From NCBI GenBank assembly GCA_027627225.1, contig CM051032.1, forward strand, positions 61,316,137-61,380,136: a stretch of DNA of 64,000 nucleotides, written 5' to 3'. Of the stretch, positions 60,465 to 64,000 are shown piece by piece. The translations under genes and the position numbers were made by a program. The DNA is from Congeria kusceri (taxonomy: Eukaryota > Mollusca > Bivalvia > Myida > Dreissenidae). Position 1 is the first letter of the stretch. The number at the start of each line of letters is the position of its first letter. The notes beneath the pieces were generated by a model. That model saw only the letters and a program-made list of their open reading frames with translations, had not been told where the DNA came from and did no database searches.

Positions 60465-62069
60465 AATTGTGTTGAAAACCAGAGGCTTATTGAGACACAA
60501 TTAAGTCTGTTTCAAGGGTAGAATCAGTACCGGTGTCTTTTGAGAAATAACACTTTTTGCCCCAATTATTCAGCAAATACCATATTTCTCAATATCCTTA
60601 ATATTCTCTCACCATTTATTATAATTACAATGGCAAGGCATGATAAACTAAAGCAGTGACATGCGTTTTATGTCATGTTTATGTGCAGTTTTTATTAGGG
60701 ACGTCAACAGATATCCGGATATCCGATTAACCCGATAATGTGTTAGTATCTGGATACAAAATCAGTATTCAAATATTCGTAAAAAAAATCAGAAAATTAG
60801 ATTTTCTGTAAGGCATACAAACGTTCTTGTCGCATTTGTTATCAATTAACATAACAAAGCTATGGGCCACTTAAAACTCTCCAGTGGTCTCCACCTCGTA
60901 GGATGGATGTGTCATGGACACACCCTTCGGTTGGTATACGATTATCAGAATACAACCTGGGGCCATATTCCAGAAACATCTTAAGTTTATTTAAAAAAAA
61001 AATCACTTAAGTTATAATTTTTGTAAAGTAATATTTTTAAAACTACACACAAATTAATGATTCCGATTACAGTTAAGTAAATAATAGTTAATAATAAGTT
61101 GATAATTAGTGAAAATTTAGCAGAATTTCGTGTGTACATGGAATAAAATGCATAAGAAAAATGACTATTTGAAGGCTAAGGATAAGATTTCACTTAAGAT
61201 GTTTCTGGAATACGACCCCTGGGTGGTGATTTCACACTACACTAACTTTGACAGGACTGTTATACAGACAATATGTCACGATCTATTATGCCAATTAAGT
61301 TCGGCCCTCTTGATCTGAGATGGCTCTCAACCAATTAGCAATGCAAATTAATATCAATTACTAATGTCTTAACATACTAATGAAATCAAATGAATCCATT
61401 TTTAACCAATCATTTCTAATCGGTAGACATTAAAATACCGTCTTATCCAATCAGTTTGCTTCCAAGAACTACTAGCATTTCACTTAGTTATCTTAATTTA
61501 TTGTTTTACAAACCATTGTGTTGTGCAGACGGAAAACATAACGTAACGTTATAAGTAAATCCAACTAATCAAAAATCAACGTAGCTGAAGTAACGTTGTT
61601 TTTTTAAATTTGAAACTAGAAATGTGTACACAGACACGGATGACTCCACCTATGCAGCCATTTCTACATGGAGCTGCTTTTTCTGTATGCATACAAATAA
61701 TTTTGCACAAAGAGAATTGTACTTTTATAATTAAATTTCTGCTAATGTATTCTCTTATTGTGTGAAGTAATTTGGATATCACAAAATAGTTTTAGTCCTG
61801 ACCAAAAATCAATATAGGGTAGTAATTAAAACTTTAAGGCAATTATGAGTTACGGTTCTTGTATGCTACACTTCCTCTTGCTATCTTAAATCATTCTGTG
61901 CAAATCAACAAAATGCCTTTTATCAGTTTTGAATTATGCTTTGCACACTCCTAAATTAGGGGAAGTAATTCACTAACTTCAGAAGTCAACACATGCAACA
62001 CATCATCTGGTGATTGTGATCATTTCTGCCAATTTATCTGAAAATCCCTGCATGCATGACAATATAATG
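60465..62069. other. Probable SHOC1-like 5' intron sequence, no exon recognised
   Basis: AT-rich. At 60699-60790 a short piece (GGGACGTCAACAGATATCCG, later CAGTATTCAAATATTCG) resembles the end of a hAT-type or related element. No further upstream exons of the SHOC1-like gene were found. Confidence 0.4.
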
Positions 62070-63970
62070 CTCTGGAAAATTATTTGACCTTGATTAATGA
62101 CCTTGACCTTTCAGCTACAGACCTGGTTCTTGAACGCCACATGCCATCTCATAATGCTTACCACTTCTGCCAAGTTATTTGAAAAATGTTTTTTGACCTT
62201 TGACATTTAAGTGACCTTGACCTAGTTTTTGCAGGTGACACATCGTCTTATAATGGTTATCACTTCTGCATTTAAAGTTATTTGAAAATCCTTCAATGCT
62301 GGACAGAGTTATTGCCTGGACAAGAATCTTAACATATATACATATTCGGGATGGGACCAGATACTGAAATCAATATTCAAATATTCGTTTTAGGTATTCG
62401 AATATATTCAAATATTCGTTTTGTAAATACTACTATATATGGCACTCTGTCCGAATATTTACCTTTAAATATGTATACTACGTGTACGTAGTTGTTTGAC
62501 CTTGGTTCAGTGGTAAATGAGCGATATAACTTAGTGTTAGGCAAATATGAAGAAATGTAAGATATTGTTAAATGTATTGTTAATTAATTTGTTAATCGAT
62601 CCGTACACAAAATTCTTATTACATAGATTACAAGTTGCCTGGGTTTTGTCTAATGACCGCGTAAAGTACTTCCAAGCACATGATGGTGGCATTGTTTATT
62701 AATCAAGACTCTTGTATAATATACGGTGTTGATATAATGGAGAATAATGTACAAGTGACGTATATTAAGATAGACCAGATCATGCTTATTTCGTTGATTG
62801 GCTGATAATGGATTCATTTTGATTGGTTTATTTAGAGAGTAATTGTAATTTACTGTAAACAAGTTAACCGTATAGATGTCAAGATGTCACTTAAGGACAA
62901 TAAACAACAATGTACGCCTTGTGCAAACTGTGAAAACGTTATCACAACATGGCCTAGTTTCGTTATTTGTGGATACAATGCGTCATATTCGTGCCTCCTA
63001 TAAACCATTAATTCGCGGCCCTTGTAAAGATGTGGCCCCCCTGCCAATGTTCAACTGTCGTTAACTGGACATGTTTGGCATGTGTTGTAAAAACGTTACA
63101 CTGCCCCCAGCCACCTGCTAGGCAGGAAATACGACTGGAATTCATTGATTTTTTAAAGAAATTTTGTTCTTTAAATAAATTTGAAAATCAAATATTTATA
63201 TTCGTTATTTTATATTCAAATATTATCCGATATTCGGTCCCATGCCTAAAACATATACTGGACCTTAAAGTGTGACCTTGACCGTGGACCAAGGCACCTG
63301 GTTCTTGCATGCAACACCGCCGCATAATGCATATCACTTATGCCAAGTTGTTTGAAAATCCTTCCCTGCTGGACAATATTATGCTCCGGACATGGTCTAT
63401 GGCTTAATTCTTATATTTGACCTTTGACCTTTTAGTGTGACCTTGACATTAAACAAAGGGACCTGGTTCTTGCGCGCAACACACAGACACACCATGCTTA
63501 GCACTTCGGCCAAGTTAGTTTAAAATTCTTCCCTGCTGGACAAAATTATGCTTCAGACAGCATCAATATGGTTTAAATGACCATTCACCTTTAAAGTTGA
63601 CCTTGACCTTGGACCTAGGGACCTGGTTCTCACCATGCTCAACACTTGTGCCAAGCTATTTGAAATTCCTTCCAATGCTAGACAAAATTATGCCCCAGAC
63701 AGTGTCTAAGGCTTAAATGTTTATATATGACCTTTGACCTTTAAGTGTGTCCTTGACCTTGGACGTAGGAACCTGGTTCCTGCGCGAGACACACCGTCTA
63801 AACATTTCTGCCAGGTCATTTGAAAATCCTCCAATGCTGGACAAAGTTATTGTCCGGACAAGAATCTGAGCATACGTACATAAGACACACGACATATGTA
63901 CGTACCCACGGACAGGGTAAACTCTATATGCCCCTCCCCCCCATCATTGATGGTGGGGGCATAAAAAAAA
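62070..63970. repeat. Dispersed repeat of about 160-bp monomers rich in TGACCT motifs, with an insertion
   Basis: Monomers share TTTGACCTTTTAGTGTGACC, CCTGGTTCTTGC, CACCATGCTTAGCACTT, GCCAAGTTATTTGAAAATCC and CTGGACAAAATTATG. The family ends near the window edge with CCATCATTGATGGTGGGGGC. The array is split by an insertion at about 62350-63243. Confidence 0.75.
62350..63243. mobile_element. Possible hAT-like non-autonomous insertion
   Basis: The left end GATGGGACCAGATACTGAAATC and the inverted right end GGCATGGGACCGAATATCGG are similar, both followed by ATTCAAATATTCG-type AT-rich runs. The surrounding 160-bp monomers resume after it. A related terminus is at 60699. The interior shows no intact transposase. 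Confidence 0.4.
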
Positions 63971-64000
63971 TGTTTTCAAAATACAGGTATCATAATTTAC

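Noticed and set aside
63000..63060. Possible BED-type zinc finger in the 62350-63243 insertion
   Set aside because: Cysteine and histidine spacing does not fit and stops interrupt the frame.

Overview
The window is animal nuclear DNA. It has intron-rich genes with GT-AG junctions, heavy interspersed repeats, and an innexin gene, which places it among invertebrates. The style of the dispersed repeats (a palindromic MITE of about 250 bp, and tandem monomers rich in TGACCTTGACCT) is what I associate with bivalves and in particular dreissenid mussels. That species guess is recalled knowledge and was not checked.

Three host genes can be read, all on the minus strand. (1) GET3/ASNA1, the tail-anchored-protein targeting ATPase, is complete at 3102-14838: eight exons joined by eye in a consistent phase give 333 residues with P-loop, switch and CxxC motifs. 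(2) An innexin gap-junction/hemichannel gene occupies 35099-36293: one large exon codes for almost the whole protein, and a short upstream exon with the start codon was not found. (3) A SHOC1/ZIP2-like meiotic XPF-family gene runs over 42124-60019: eighteen exons including the C-terminal stop, with the 5' end outside the window or unrecognised. A possible terminal exon of a C1q-like protein lies at 26824-27005.

Two large mobile elements are complete enough to delimit to the base. The first is a 5729-bp Ty3/gypsy LTR retrotransposon (17250-22978, minus strand) with two 967-bp LTRs differing at 4 sites by eye, and target duplication TACTC. Its gag-pol frame has protease, then the integrase C-terminal GPY/F module, then RT and RNase H, so integrase lay upstream of RT (Gmr1-like order). 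The catalytic part of integrase is missing. The second is a 5832-bp PIF/Harbinger DNA transposon (27869-33700) with target duplication TAA, an intact DDE transposase on plus, and a three-exon Myb/SANT-like helper gene on minus carrying a one-base frameshift. It sits inside a 40-bp minisatellite, which itself sits in an older dispersed repeat. A tRNA-like sequence and a foldback are carried within it.

The rest is introns and intergenic DNA with ten copies of a double-hairpin MITE, two tRNA-derived SINEs, several families of 135-167 bp tandem monomers, and simple repeats. The most unusual signals are local duplications that copy splice sites: a 34-bp array repeating the GET3 exon 7 donor, and a 63-bp duplication repeating a SHOC1 acceptor. 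Four of the ten MITE copies lie within about 60 bp of an exon edge. No operon, CRISPR or prokaryotic feature is present.
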